Shown: positions 25,219 to 34,392, counted from the stretch's first letter. The stretch is 46,492 nt of DNA from Chloroflexota bacterium (GCA_009840355.1 VXNZ01000013.1:1-46492); one strand, 5' to 3'. Translations and numbers: made by a program. Notes: generated from the letters alone by a model not told the origin.

Positions 25219-25311
25219 CCGTTCGTCCTGAGCCTGTCGAAGGACGAGAACTCGGGGCGCGTGGTTCGACAGAGCCTATGCTGAACTTGCTGAAGCGCTC
25301 ACCACGAACGG
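25219..25311. repeat. MITE-like element with CCGTTCGT/ACGAACGG ends
   Basis: A 93-bp element bounded by perfect 8-bp inverted ends, with internal CCTGAGCCTGTCGAAGGAC and GGTTCGACAG...CTCACCACG segments. This resembles a repeat found very widely in environmental bacterial genomes. It fills the gap between the tRNA cluster and the LLM gene. Confidence 0.75.
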
Positions 25312-25448
25312 TAGCAAAACACTCTTGAACACCTAGAAGGAAACGCCATCGTTTCAAGTTGAGATGTTGATTCGCCGTATGTTGTATGATACGCAATACT
25401 AGAATCATAAGAATTGCAACCACACAGCGGCAACAGGAGGAATCTCAC

Positions 25449-26657
25449 TTGGCTAACTTGCGATTCGGCGCTTTTTTGGCGCCACACCATCCCATCGGCG
25501 AAAACCCTACGCTTCAGTTTCAGAGCAACCTTGAGCTGGTCGATCTGCTTGACCATCTTGGCTACGATGAGTTCTGGTGCGGCGAGCATCACTCTACGGG
25601 CTGGGAGATAATCGCATCCCCTGAGCTGTTCCTCGCTGCGGCGGCGGAACGCACGCAGCGCATCAAGCTCGGCACGGGCGTTGTCTCGCTGCCGTATCAT
25701 CATCCCTTCATGGTGGCGCAGCGCATGGTGCAACTTGACCACCAGTCTCGCGGTCGCGTGATATTCGGATCAGGCCCCGGCGCACTTCCATCAGACGCCC
25801 ACACGCTCGGCATAGACCCCATGCTGCTGCGCGACAGGCAGGACGAAGCAATGGGCATCATCCGCCGCCTCTTCGAGTCGCACGAGCGTTTCAGCTACGA
25901 ATCCGAGTGGTTCAAGCTGCGAGATGCCAAGCTCCAACTCAAGCCACTGCAAAAGGACATGGAGTTCGCCGTTGCGTCAATCGTGAGCCCGTCCGGTATG
26001 ACGCTTGCGGGCAAGCACCGCGCCGGAGTGCTCTCCATCGGTTCGCTGACACAGGACGGCATCAGAGCGCTGCCCCTGCAGTGGAGCTTTGCCGAAGAGT
26101 CCGCCGCCAAGCACGGCAACACGGTTGACCGCAAGAACTGGCGTATCGTGCTGAACTGGCACATCGCTGAGACGAGAAAGGAAGCGCGTGAACAGGCGAA
26201 GCACGGCTTGATGCGGCACAATAACGAATACACCATCGGCACGCTTGCCGGCGGCGTCGGCACCATCTACGATACTCCCGATGAAGCCGTGGACGGCGTC
26301 GCCTTCTCCGAGCTTAGCACCGCAGTCATTGGCACACCCGACGACCTCGTCGCCAGAATACGCGAAATGATGGAGATTACGGGCGGCTTCGGCTGCGTCA
26401 TCGGGTTCGTCCATGACTGGGCGAATCGCGAGAACACGCGCAGAAGCTGGGACATGGTTGCCCGCTATGTCATCCCGCAGGTCAACGGCTTGCTGGACGA
26501 CTACTTCGAGTCTCACAGGTTCGTAACCGATAACCGCGAGTATTGGGACAGGGCAGGCCAAGCCATCAGGACCAAGATTGACGAGAACACGCGCGCCGCA
26601 GAAGCGTTAGCCGTAGATGAAGCCGCAGGCAGAGAGGAAAGACTAACGGCGCGTTAG
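25449..26657 (+). CDS. LLM class flavin-dependent oxidoreductase (luciferase-like monooxygenase)
   Basis: 402 residues from a TTG start with AGGAGG eight bases upstream (25435-25440); the longer frame from ATG 25386 has no comparable signal. Motifs: FWCGEHHSTGWEIIASPELF, RIKLGTGVVSLPYHHPFMVA and RVIFGSGPGALPSDA with a following RD..EAM helix. These place it among alkanal-monooxygenase-like F420/FMN enzymes. They oxygenate organic substrates with reduced flavin; such paralogs are abundant in marine SAR202. The substrate is unknown. The C-terminal 40 residues are helical and charged. Confidence 0.88.
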   Translation: MANLRFGAFLAPHHPIGENPTLQFQSNLELVDLLDHLGYDEFWCGEHHSTGWEIIASPELFLAAAAERTQRIKLGTGVVSLPYHHPFMVAQRMVQLDHQSRGRVIFGSGPGALPSDAHTLGIDPMLLRDRQDEAMGIIRRLFESHERFSYESEWFKLRDAKLQLKPLQKDMEFAVASIVSPSGMTLAGKHRAGVLSIGSLTQDGIRALPLQWSFAEESAAKHGNTVDRKNWRIVLNWHIAETRKEAREQAKHGLMRHNNEYTIGTLAGGVGTIYDTPDEAVDGVAFSELSTAVIGTPDDLVARIREMMEITGGFGCVIGFVHDWANRENTRRSWDMVARYVIPQVNGLLDDYFESHRFVTDNREYWDRAGQAIRTKIDENTRAAEALAVDEAAGREERLTAR

Positions 26658-26777
26658 CGGTGAACCTCGATGCGGTAGGGAGCATCACGCGCCATTGCGA
26701 TAGGATGGGTGCAAAATAATCCCAAGTCCCATACATCACACCCAATCAATCCCGATACACAACACACGACATATCCC

Positions 26778-27668
26778 ATGAAAATCCACCTAATCGACGG
26801 CACCTACGAACTCTTCCGCGCCTATTTCGCCATGCCCAAGTCAACCGGTCCCGCCGATCAGCCGACCGGCGCGGCGCGTGGTCTATTGCAGACGCTGCTA
26901 TCATTGCTGCGCCAAGACGATGTTACGCATATCGCCTGCGCCTTCGACAGTGAGATTTTATCGTTCAGGAACGACCTGTTCGCCGGCTACAAGACGGGCG
27001 AAGACACGCCGAAGGACTTGAGGGCGCAGTTCGAGCTGGCGGAGCGCGTGGCGAGTACGCTGGGGCTGGTCGTCTGGCGAATGATGGAGTTTGAGGCGGA
27101 CGACGCCATAGCAACAGCGGCGTGCCGGTGGGCGGACGACCCCGCCGTGGAGCAGGTGGTGATGTGCTCGCCGGACAAAGACTTGGCGCAGGTCGTGCGC
27201 GGAAGCAATGTCGTGAGCCTAGACAGGCGGCGTGACCAAGTGATAGACGAAGCGGGTGTCATCGATAAGTTCGGCGTGTCGCCCGCGTCGATACCTGACT
27301 ATCTCGCGCTAGTCGGAGACTCCGCGGACGGCATACCCGGCGTACCACGTTGGGGCGCCAAATCCACCGCGCAGGTGTTGCAACGCTACAAGCACATCGA
27401 AGAAATCCCCAACGATGCTAGCGAGTGGGACATCAAGGTGCGCGGCGGCAACACATTGGCGCGCAATCTGTCCGAGAAGCGGGAATTAGCGGCGCTGTAC
27501 AAGCAACTCGCCACGCTGCGCCTTGATGTGCCAATCAGCGAATCGTTGCAATGCTTGGAGTGGCAAGGCGCAAGAAAGTCAGACTATCAAGCGCTATGCG
27601 TAGAATGCGGCTTCGACAGGTTCATAGACTCGCCGCACAAGTGGCAGGAAGACGGCGCGACATCATAA
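26778..27668 (+). CDS. 5'-3' exonuclease (DNA polymerase I N-terminal domain type), stand-alone
   Basis: 296 residues from ATG 26778; the upstream part of the frame is low-complexity and non-coding in look. LIDGTYELFRAYFA at the N-terminus, ACAFDSEILSFRNDLFAGYKTG, EFEADDAIATAA, SPDKDLAQVV and LVGDSADGIPGVPRWGAKSTAQVL show the metal-binding acids and the helix-hairpin-helix of the FEN/PIN-type nuclease. The polymerase domain is absent, so it resembles ExoIX-like or free flap endonucleases acting in primer removal and repair. A tRNA-Arg follows on the opposite strand 15 bases later. Confidence 0.88.
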   Translation: MKIHLIDGTYELFRAYFAMPKSTGPADQPTGAARGLLQTLLSLLRQDDVTHIACAFDSEILSFRNDLFAGYKTGEDTPKDLRAQFELAERVASTLGLVVWRMMEFEADDAIATAACRWADDPAVEQVVMCSPDKDLAQVVRGSNVVSLDRRRDQVIDEAGVIDKFGVSPASIPDYLALVGDSADGIPGVPRWGAKSTAQVLQRYKHIEEIPNDASEWDIKVRGGNTLARNLSEKRELAALYKQLATLRLDVPISESLQCLEWQGARKSDYQALCVECGFDRFIDSPHKWQEDGATS

Positions 27669-27683
27669 GGGCAGTGTGGGCGG

Positions 27684-27758
27684 TGGTACCCCCGGAGGGA
27701 CTCGAACCCACGCACCTGGCTCCGGAGGCCAGTGCTCTATCCGCTGAGCTACGGGGGC
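27684..27758 (-). tRNA. tRNA-Arg (anticodon CCG)
   Basis: 75 bases with encoded CCA. The anticodon arm CTGGC-CTCCGGA-GCCAG gives CCG, reading CGG. The acceptor closes with a G1-U72 wobble. It is convergent with the exonuclease gene. Confidence 0.96.
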
Positions 27759-28239
27759 ATACCCCAAATATAGCAGTTGCCGGCTGGCATAACAAGGAAG
27801 TGCGGCAATTTAAGATTCCTCGCTCTGCTCGGAACGACAGTTTGCGATGGCTCATCATGACAATGATGGCGCGGTGAGTGGTGAAGTCGTTCAGAACCGT
27901 CCATTCACGAACCCGCCTACGATTCTACTTTGGAACGCCCGCAACTGGTTCGATCACCGACGCAGTTATGGCACACGGCGAGTCGAAACGCGGTTTCGGG
28001 GGTGTCCAAATTGAACAATCTTCAAATATCAGTTCATGAAAATGCTTGAACTTTTCGCCGAGTATGGATAGCATTGTCGTCAGTGTTAAGGGCGCAGGCA
28101 TATTCACACAGCGCGAGTTACCGATGAATGCCCGCGCACCGGCTGGAGATTGACAAAGGGTCGTCAAGGTATTGACAAGGCTACACGGCGGGACTATCAT
28201 TGCTATCGCTGTTGAGCATCGCAAAAGACGCTCGTGATG
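27759..28239. other. Intergenic region with repeat fragment, no confident gene
   Basis: A half-copy of the GTCATT...GAGCGAAG element lies at 27813-27838 (AGATTCCTCGCTCTGCTCGG). Short open frames on both strands (for example 27925-28224 minus, and a plus frame from about 27878 ending in a TGA near 28037) look partly protein-like, but I cannot assign them. Decayed coding sequence is possible. Confidence 0.4.
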
Positions 28240-28316
28240 TTGGACAGAATTGACGATAAATCTGATATACTTCGATAAATATCAAGCGTAGGACTTTTAT
28301 AAGAAGAGGGGGTCAA

Positions 28317-29237
28317 ATGACGTACCGTTTCCCTTCGCAGGGTAAAATACTTACTCTGCTGCTTTCCATCTCAGTGGTTCTTCTATTAGCGTGCACAGCA
28401 GGTCCGCAGGGTCCGCAGGGTCCCGCGGGACTTCCTGGCATTTCCGGCGCTCCCGGCTTGCCCGGTCTGCAGGGCGTTCCCGGTCTTCCGGGCATCTCCG
28501 GCCTACCCGGTAATCCTGGCAACCCCGGCAATCCTGGTCCTCCAGGTCCTGCCGGTCCTCCAGGCCCTCCGGGTCCCGCCGGTGTGGACGGCGTTTCGCC
28601 TCAGGCGGCGCTCGCTCTTGACTCCGACCTCGTATCCGTGAACGGATCGCTGACCGTAGATGGCTCCGGCTTCCAGCCGAATGAGCCGGTCGCACTGCTC
28701 CTGATAGTTGACGGGAACTTGCAGCCATTCCTAGGCGGCGGCACTCGGGCGCAGACTCAGGCGAACCCGGGAGGCAACTTCACCTTCACGGTTGATGACC
28801 TCGGCGCGGCGTTCCGTGGCAACACTGGTGCCCGTGTGATGGAAGCCTCCAACGGCGGCTCCAATAGCCTCGCAATCTACGCGAGCGGCGCAGACGGCAG
28901 CAGGGCAAGCGTGCCCATCAGGGTTGTAGGCTCCGGCGGCATTGCCTCCGCACCTAGCATTGCGCTCAGCAGTAACATCGTGGAGATTGACGGCACGGTT
29001 ACGGTTATGGTCGCAGGCTTCATGCCTGGCGAGTTCGTAACAGTCGTAGCGTCCGGTGCGTCCGGCGGCGATGACAGGGTGCTAGTTGGCGGCCCAGCCA
29101 ATAGCTTCGGCGCACTCTCACTCGACGCAGCGATAGGGCTGGATCCGGATGTGTACACCATAGAAGCGATGGGTCAGCCCGTCGGCGGTATGCAAGCATC
29201 CGTAACCGCGCCTCTGTCCGTGGTAGAAGAGAAGTAA
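28317..29237 (+). CDS. Collagen-like lipoprotein
   Basis: 306 residues. The signal peptide ends in a proper lipobox LLAC (Cys26). Then follow about 22 uninterrupted Gly-X-Y triplets (residues 29-94), many with Pro in X or Y, able to form a short triple helix. The remainder has two beta-sandwich-like halves (about 97-205 and 210-306), each opening with SD/SN-L/I-V plus a [10 protein letters not shown] or [10 protein letters not shown] type motif, as in Ig/IPT-like domains. It is probably a trimeric, lipid-anchored surface stalk with adhesive heads. Extended -10 TGATATACT lies at 28263-28271, and AGAGGGGG precedes the ATG. It carries its own terminator. Confidence 0.85.
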   Translation: MTYRFPSQGKILTLLLSISVVLLLACTAGPQGPQGPAGLPGISGAPGLPGLQGVPGLPGISGLPGNPGNPGNPGPPGPAGPPGPPGPAGVDGVSPQAALALDSDLVSVNGSLTVDGSGFQPNEPVALLLIVDGNLQPFLGGGTRAQTQANPGGNFTFTVDDLGAAFRGNTGARVMEASNGGSNSLAIYASGADGSRASVPIRVVGSGGIASAPSIALSSNIVEIDGTVTVMVAGFMPGEFVTVVASGASGGDDRVLVGGPANSFGALSLDAAIGLDPDVYTIEAMGQPVGGMQASVTAPLSVVEEK

Positions 29238-29272
29238 TTCCTTCCCCGCCACAACAGGCATAACGTAAAAGA

Positions 29273-29309
29273 GAAAGCCCTCCGTCAACAGAACTGACAG
29301 AGGGCTTTC
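29273..29309. terminator. Bidirectional terminator hairpin
   Basis: A 10-bp stem GAAAGCCCTC/GAGGGCTTTC plus an inner 4-bp stem GTCA/TGAC after one mismatch, loop 7. It lies between the collagen-like gene and a convergent broken gene. In the minus direction the stem runs into TCTTTT, so termination is stronger for the minus-strand gene. Confidence 0.65.
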
Positions 29310-29317
29310 AGTCGTTA

Positions 29318-29521
29318 CTACTCCGATTGCTTATATTTCGGCTTGAAGCGCGTAACTGCTCCGAGGAAATTGTCAATTGAGTTGACGATGGCATATGCCC
29401 CTTCCAAGCGCGCGTCAAAGTTCCCTCAAAGCATTCAAGGCAAGCTTTTGCCACGAGCAAGGCACCTTCTCTTATATGCCTCAATAGCGTCCGCTGGCGT
29501 CTGTGGAGTCTTGTCGGTCAT
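29318..29521 (-). pseudogene. Broken small gene (about 67 codons) with two in-frame TGA codons
   Basis: Minus-strand reading begins MTDKTPQTPADAIEAYKRR and ends YAIVNSIDNFLGAVTRFKP plus KYKQSE, then TAG. The two parts share a frame but are separated by TGA ATG CTT TGA. In the neighbouring frame the short middle piece reads LNALREL, which would join both ends smoothly. So a one-base loss followed by a one-base gain (or sequencing errors) fits better than stop-codon readthrough. The function of the intact protein is unknown. The terminator at 29273-29309 sits directly behind it. Confidence 0.5.
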
Positions 29522-29734
29522 AGGCTAGACGACGGCTTGAATTCCAGCCCCCTTGATACGCTATAGGGATATGCATTTGCTTTTGTACCCGATATGGGAA
29601 GGCTAGGCTGCTGGTGAAGAGCCTCTGAACTCCCGCCAAAGCTGCATCAGACCAAGCCGTCGCCACAGTCAAAGCGCTCGCGCATTGCTCCTGCTGTCAG
29701 ACACTATCACCGCAAATTTACATCTACCGCGTAA
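29522..29734. other. Intergenic, nothing recognised
   Basis: No convincing gene, RNA or repeat between the broken gene and the end of glmU. Confidence 0.4.
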
Positions 29735-31099
29735 TCACCGCTCCCGCGCCGGTACACCAACCACCAGCGCATTGTCCGGCACATCCTTAGTAACGACTGA
29801 CCCCGCGCCCGTTGACGCGCCATCCCCTACGTTTACCGGCGCGACTAGCATCGTGTCGCTGCCGATGAATGCGTTCCTGCCGATGACGGTCTCGTGCTTG
29901 GATTTGCCGTCGAAGTTGCAGGTCACCGCGCCGGCGCCGATGTTTACATATTCGCCTAGCGTGGCGTCGCCCACGTAGCTGAAATGCCCCATCTTCGTGC
30001 CGCGACCGATGCGGCTGTTCTTCACCTCAGCCGATGTGCCGATATGTACGCCGCTCTCGATGCGCGCGCCGCCACGTATGTGGCTAAACGGCCCGACATC
30101 TACGCCGGCCGCCAGCGTTGAATCGCGCACCACAGACGACAATATCTCGCAGTTGTCACCGATGGTCGCGTTCTCGATTATGGCGCTTGGCCCGATAGTG
30201 CAACCGCTGCCGATGACCGTCTCGCCCTTGATATGCGTGTTGGGCAGCACGATCGTGTCCTGCCCGATCGATACGCCGCAGTCGATGTACACGCTCGCCG
30301 CATCCGGCATAGTTACACCATCTAGCATCATACACTCGTTGATGCGGCGGCGCATTACGGCTTCAGCCTGCGCGAGCTGTGTGCGGTCGTTCACGCCCAT
30401 CGTCTCGTGCGGATCGTTCGATGCGCCGTCCGATGCGATTGATGCCACAAGCAAGCCTTGCGCCGTTGCCGCTCCGATGATGTCCGTCAGCAGAAGTTCA
30501 CCGTTCGGCGCGGGCGTCAGATTCGCAAGATTGTCCCACAGCCAGTCCGTGCGGAAGCAGTAAAACCCGCTGTTCACCTCGCTTATTGCGCGTGTCTCTT
30601 TGTCCGCATCTCGCTCCTCGACGATTGCGCGAATGCTGCCGTTATCGTCGCGCACGATGCGCCCCATGCCCTTCGGGTTTGCGACCTGCGATGTGATGAG
30701 GGTAACGACCGCGTCACTGTCGATGTGCCGTTGTATCAGAGCGGCAAGGGTCGATGCGCGAATCAGGGGAACATCGCCATAGAGCGCCAGTACATTGTCT
30801 GCGCCGCGCATCGCGTCTTGCGCCTGTAGCAGCGCGTGTCCTGTGCCAAGCGGCTCGGACTGCTTGGAAAATCGTGTCGTATTGCCCAGCGCATCGCGGA
30901 AAGGTTTATCGTCCGGCGGCACGACAAGCGTGATGTCGTCGATGCCTGCATTCCTGACGGCGCCCATTACGAGCAGCAACATCGGCCTGCCGCAGACTTG
31001 ATGCAGTGGCTTTGGCGTGCGCGATTTCATGCGCGTGCCCGTCCCCGCGGCTAAGACTACCGCGCCAAAGTTTCTTGAACGCTTGCGTGAATCAGCCAA
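29735..31099 (-). CDS. glmU: Bifunctional N-acetylglucosamine-1-phosphate uridylyltransferase / glucosamine-1-phosphate acetyltransferase
   Basis: 454 residues. The N-terminal nucleotidyltransferase (about 10-235) has VVLAAGTGTRMKS, EPLGTGHAL, LYGDVPLI and GELLLTDI. The C-terminal left-handed beta helix (about 255-454) has many hexapeptide turns, with the catalytic His in GHFSYVGD and AGAVTCNFDG. It makes UDP-GlcNAc for cell-envelope glycans. The only reasonable start is TTG 31099, because the nucleotide-binding loop follows at once. The C-terminus is slightly shorter than in Escherichia coli. Confidence 0.93.
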   Translation of the reverse strand: MADSRKRSRNFGAVVLAAGTGTRMKSRTPKPLHQVCGRPMLLLVMGAVRNAGIDDITLVVPPDDKPFRDALGNTTRFSKQSEPLGTGHALLQAQDAMRGADNVLALYGDVPLIRASTLAALIQRHIDSDAVVTLITSQVANPKGMGRIVRDDNGSIRAIVEERDADKETRAISEVNSGFYCFRTDWLWDNLANLTPAPNGELLLTDIIGAATAQGLLVASIASDGASNDPHETMGVNDRTQLAQAEAVMRRRINECMMLDGVTMPDAASVYIDCGVSIGQDTIVLPNTHIKGETVIGSGCTIGPSAIIENATIGDNCEILSSVVRDSTLAAGVDVGPFSHIRGGARIESGVHIGTSAEVKNSRIGRGTKMGHFSYVGDATLGEYVNIGAGAVTCNFDGKSKHETVIGRNAFIGSDTMLVAPVNVGDGASTGAGSVVTKDVPDNALVVGVPARER

Positions 31100-31144
31100 G
31101 TTCTAACTCACATCGATGGGCATATTGATGGGATGAATAAGTCG

Positions 31145-32449
31145 CTAGTCTGTCGCCTTGCGGCGTGGTGGCGTGGCGAACAGCGAGATTATAGCGGTTA
31201 CGATGCCGATGCAGCCCGCCGCGATGAAGAACGGCATGTAACTTTCGTCGCTGATGTAGTCGAAGACCAGCCCCGGAATCATCACGCCGACCGCCTGGCC
31301 GAATGTGGTGAACGGCTCCGTTATGCCACGAATCGTGCCAAGCGAGCGCCTGCCGTAATAATCCGCGTAGGCGACCGGTGGCACGGTAAGCATGCCGCCC
31401 AACCCGAAGCCGAACAGCGCGGAGTACGCCAGGGCTTCGACCGCCGTGTTCGTCGTGGTAAACAGGAATGACGCCGCCGACATCACTAGCGCGACTGCCA
31501 TCATCACGAACCGTACCGGCGCCTTCTCCACAATCCAGCCCCAAACACCACTTCCCACGCCGAGGAAAATCGCGTTGAAGCTGATGCCAAAGCCGGCGGT
31601 TACCGTGCCAAGCCCCTGATCTTGGAAGAACGCTGCGCTGTGCGTGTTCGTGCCCGCTTGCATCAAGAACAGCAAGCCCGTCGCGAACGCGAACAGCCAC
31701 AGCGTTGCCGTGCGCCGCGCCTCTGCGGAAGTCCAATCCGGCTCTTCCGAGGCGTCAACCTGCGGCGCGCCTTCTGTGTTGTCGTTCGCAGGTTCCTCTT
31801 CGTCGCCGTCGGGACGCAATCCCAACGACTCCGGGCTATCGGAGATTAGCAGCGCAACGGGCAGAAGCGCGACTACGAACACTAAGACGCTGAGCACAAA
31901 CCATGCATCCCGCCAACCGCTCTGCGCGATGACGAACGACGCAATCAGCGGGAACAGCGTCATGCCGACCGAGTGTGTTATGTTCAGGATGCCGTTCGTC
32001 CTGCCGCGCAGCCGGATGAACCAGCGCGACACCACAACGGCGGCGCCAATCTGTACGGGGCTGGAAAATATGACGCGGCCGGTGCCGTAGCCGATGTAGA
32101 ATAGCCAAGGTATAGTAAAGCCGAGCAGCGTCAGCGTTATATCCGACCAGCGCAGCAGCATCGTCGATATGCACAGCACGATGACGCTCGTGGTGAGCAC
32201 CGCACGCGCGCCGTATCGGTCTATCAGCCAGCCAACGAGGGGAGATGCAAATGTCGCAGCGAGTCCGCCTGCCGCCGCCGCGCCGGAAATCAGCGTGCGA
32301 CTCCAGCCGAGTTCCTCAGACAGCGGATAGACGAATACGGCGATTGTGAGGCTCGCTGCGGCGTTGCGCACGAATATCGCGCTGCCGGCGGCGGCGAGAA
32401 TCACCCAGCCGTAGTAAAAGGGAGTGCGGTTTGCCAGTCGCTGCTGCAT
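31145..32449 (-). CDS. MFS transporter (monocarboxylate / oxalate-formate antiporter-like)
   Basis: 434 residues and twelve membrane segments in two halves. They are separated by an acidic loop (about 198-235, rich in Glu/Asp). YGWVILAAAG at the N-terminus, GWLIDRYGAR in loop 2-3, SRWFIRLRGRTNGI and the second-half YYGRRSLGTIRG fit the MCT/OFA branch of MFS. The substrate is probably an organic anion. A formyl-CoA/oxalate-type CoA transferase lies nearby (33123), so an oxalate or formate link is attractive, but the genes are divergent. Confidence 0.83.
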   Translation of the reverse strand: MQQRLANRTPFYYGWVILAAAGSAIFVRNAAASLTIAVFVYPLSEELGWSRTLISGAAAAGGLAATFASPLVGWLIDRYGARAVLTTSVIVLCISTMLLRWSDITLTLLGFTIPWLFYIGYGTGRVIFSSPVQIGAAVVVSRWFIRLRGRTNGILNITHSVGMTLFPLIASFVIAQSGWRDAWFVLSVLVFVVALLPVALLISDSPESLGLRPDGDEEEPANDNTEGAPQVDASEEPDWTSAEARRTATLWLFAFATGLLFLMQAGTNTHSAAFFQDQGLGTVTAGFGISFNAIFLGVGSGVWGWIVEKAPVRFVMMAVALVMSAASFLFTTTNTAVEALAYSALFGFGLGGMLTVPPVAYADYYGRRSLGTIRGITEPFTTFGQAVGVMIPGLVFDYISDESYMPFFIAAGCIGIVTAIISLFATPPRRKATD

Positions 32450-32586
32450 ACGCCGCCTGTAGCATCGGAGGTCTATCTGAACGATGGGATGCTACCACTT
32501 TGCGAATGCAAGCGTCAATGTTACCTTAATCGAGAAGGCCTTATTCAGGAAGGCCCGAGTCGGGAAGAATTGAAAGGGCAGGGTGA

Positions 32587-33045
32587 ATGATGGACAGAGA
32601 AACTATAGAGACGCTGATTACCGACATACTGGGCTGCGAAGGGATGCTGTTGGTGATAGACTCCGGAGGCGCGGTGAGCGAGATGCACGCGCCGCCGACA
32701 ATTACTGCTGAATTTGCGGGCAGGTGGGCGAACATCGAAGCAGGCGAATGGCACATCCATCTCGACATGGACAGCATCGCCGGCGCGCAGTTCGTGGAAA
32801 ATTCCAACCACGGGCACGAATCTATGATGGCGAAGTTGTACTACCTGCGTTTCTCGGACGCGGACGAATCCACTCTGCTGCGATTCTACTTCCCCAACCC
32901 ATGGTTGGACGAAGACGAGCGCCCGACCGAATTCCAGCCCGAGCGCCTGCGCGTGTTCGAAGACTTCCGAAGCCGCTACACCGGCAAAGATGGTATAGTC
33001 TTCGTCCAACGCACCGCCGACGGCGACATATATCACAATGATTAG
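32587..33045 (+). CDS. Conserved-looking protein of unknown function
   Basis: 152 residues, acidic, with no signal or membrane segment. It looks like a compact alpha/beta fold: an N-terminal helix (DRETIETLITDILG), beta-rich middle (AGEWHIHLDMDSI, AKLYYLRFS, LLRFYFPNPWLDEDE) and C-terminal helix. The 'EWHIHLDM' strand with two His might bind metal or haem, but this is only a guess. It starts at ATG 32587 (or 32590) and diverges from the MFS gene. The CoA transferase follows after 77 bases. Confidence 0.6.
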   Translation: MMDRETIETLITDILGCEGMLLVIDSGGAVSEMHAPPTITAEFAGRWANIEAGEWHIHLDMDSIAGAQFVENSNHGHESMMAKLYYLRFSDADESTLLRFYFPNPWLDEDERPTEFQPERLRVFEDFRSRYTGKDGIVFVQRTADGDIYHND

Positions 33046-33122
33046 ACGTGGCAGACGGAGAAATCACTCACAGTCGGTTGGCTTAACGGACGACTAGGAC
33101 TAACACCCAATAGGTACGGACA

Positions 33123-34346
33123 ATGAACGGCGAAATCAGCGGCAACGAACACACCTCCAGCCCTCTAAACGGCATACGCATACTCGACCTAACGCAGGTG
33201 CAAGCCGGTCCGTCGTGCACACAGCTGCTCGCGTGGCTTGGCGCGGATGTGATAAAGGTCGAACAGCCGGGCGTCGGCGACCGCACGCGCCGCGAGAGGG
33301 CGACTGCTCCCGATATTGACAGCTTCTACTACTTGGTGTTCAACGCGAACAAGCGCAGCCTCACGCTGAACCTGAAGTCTGACGAAGGCTGCGACATATT
33401 CAAGCGGTTGGTGGGCATGTCCGATGTCGTCGTAGAAAACTACGGACCCGGTCGAATGGAGCAATTCGGCTTGGACTATGACACGCTGCGACAGGCGAAT
33501 CCTCGCATTGTCTATGCCACGATCAAGGGCTTCGGGACATACGGACCGTTCGCGCACATCAAGAGCTTCGAGCACATTGCGCAAGCGATGGGCGGCGCGA
33601 TGAGTGCAAACGGCGATACCGGCGGCGAGCCGATATTCGTCGCGCCGGGTGTGGGCGATTCCGGCACCGGGCTGCACTGCGCCATCGGCATACTCGCCGC
33701 ACTGCGACAGCGAGACAACAGCGGCGAAAGTCAGCGCGTAGAGGTGTCCATGCAAGACGCGGTGGTCAACCTGATGCGCATTCGTATGCTAGACACGCTC
33801 GCGGATGGCAATCCGCTCGTGCGTAGCGGCAACCGTATCTGGGGCGCGCCGTCGATGATATTTCCCTGCCATCCGGAAGGACCGGACGACTACATCGCGC
33901 TAGTATTGAGCGGCGATTCGTGGGACACGATTCTCGCCGTCGCCGGACGCGCCGAGCTAATCGGCGATGAACGCTACACCACCGACGCCGCGCGCCGAAA
34001 GCATGCTGCCGAAGTCGAGCAGATAATATCAGGCTGGACACGCACGATAACGAAGCGCGAAGCTATGGACATCCTCGTGCCGCTTGGCGTGGCGTGCGGT
34101 ATGGTGCAAGACACGCGCGAAGTGCTGAACGACAAGCATCTGCAAGTGCGCGAGATGGTGCTGCAAATGCAAGACGCCCAGCGCGGTGAATACACAGCGT
34201 TAGGCAACCCAATCAAGCTCGCATCCAACAACACTGCCATCAACCCGCCGCCACTTCTGGGCGAACACTCCGCCGAGCTGCTGAACTCGCTGCTGGGCAT
34301 TGAAGATACTGAACTGGCAGGATTACGCGATAGAGGTGTGGTGTAA
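33123..34346 (+). CDS. CaiB/BaiF family III CoA-transferase (formyl-CoA transferase-like)
   Basis: 407 residues. LNGIRILDLTQVQAGPSCTQ at the N-terminus, GADVIKVEQPG and the 'NANKRSLTLNLKS' strand are family hallmarks. The catalytic Asp is in GVGDSGTGLH (about residue 182), the position used by formyl-CoA:oxalate CoA-transferase. C-terminal GNPIKLASN and PPLLGEHS are also typical. It moves CoA between carboxylic acids in the cytosol; the acid pair is not determined. It is probably co-transcribed with the unknown gene upstream. Confidence 0.9.
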   Translation: MNGEISGNEHTSSPLNGIRILDLTQVQAGPSCTQLLAWLGADVIKVEQPGVGDRTRRERATAPDIDSFYYLVFNANKRSLTLNLKSDEGCDIFKRLVGMSDVVVENYGPGRMEQFGLDYDTLRQANPRIVYATIKGFGTYGPFAHIKSFEHIAQAMGGAMSANGDTGGEPIFVAPGVGDSGTGLHCAIGILAALRQRDNSGESQRVEVSMQDAVVNLMRIRMLDTLADGNPLVRSGNRIWGAPSMIFPCHPEGPDDYIALVLSGDSWDTILAVAGRAELIGDERYTTDAARRKHAAEVEQIISGWTRTITKREAMDILVPLGVACGMVQDTREVLNDKHLQVREMVLQMQDAQRGEYTALGNPIKLASNNTAINPPPLLGEHSAELLNSLLGIEDTELAGLRDRGVV

Positions 34347-34371
34347 TGGTGAAAGTGGGCTTTGTATGTGA

Positions 34372-34392
34372 GCCCCCCATCCTGGCCTTCCT
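34372..34392. repeat. CCTTCCCCC-family fragment (inverted)
   Basis: CCCCCCATCCTGGCCTTCC is the reverse complement of the AGGATGGGGG half of the repeat at 43774-43814; the hairpin half is missing. Confidence 0.5.

Noticed and set aside
26778-27668. Truncated DNA polymerase I
   Set aside because: The exonuclease ends cleanly with its own stop and is followed by a tRNA gene; no polymerase remnant follows, so it is a stand-alone nuclease.
27925-28224. 99-codon minus-strand frame
   Set aside because: No recognisable motif or start signal; mentioned only as possible decayed coding sequence.
28400-28590. GGTCC/CCCGG-rich tandem pattern
   Set aside because: Explained by the Gly-X-Y coding repeat of the collagen-like protein.
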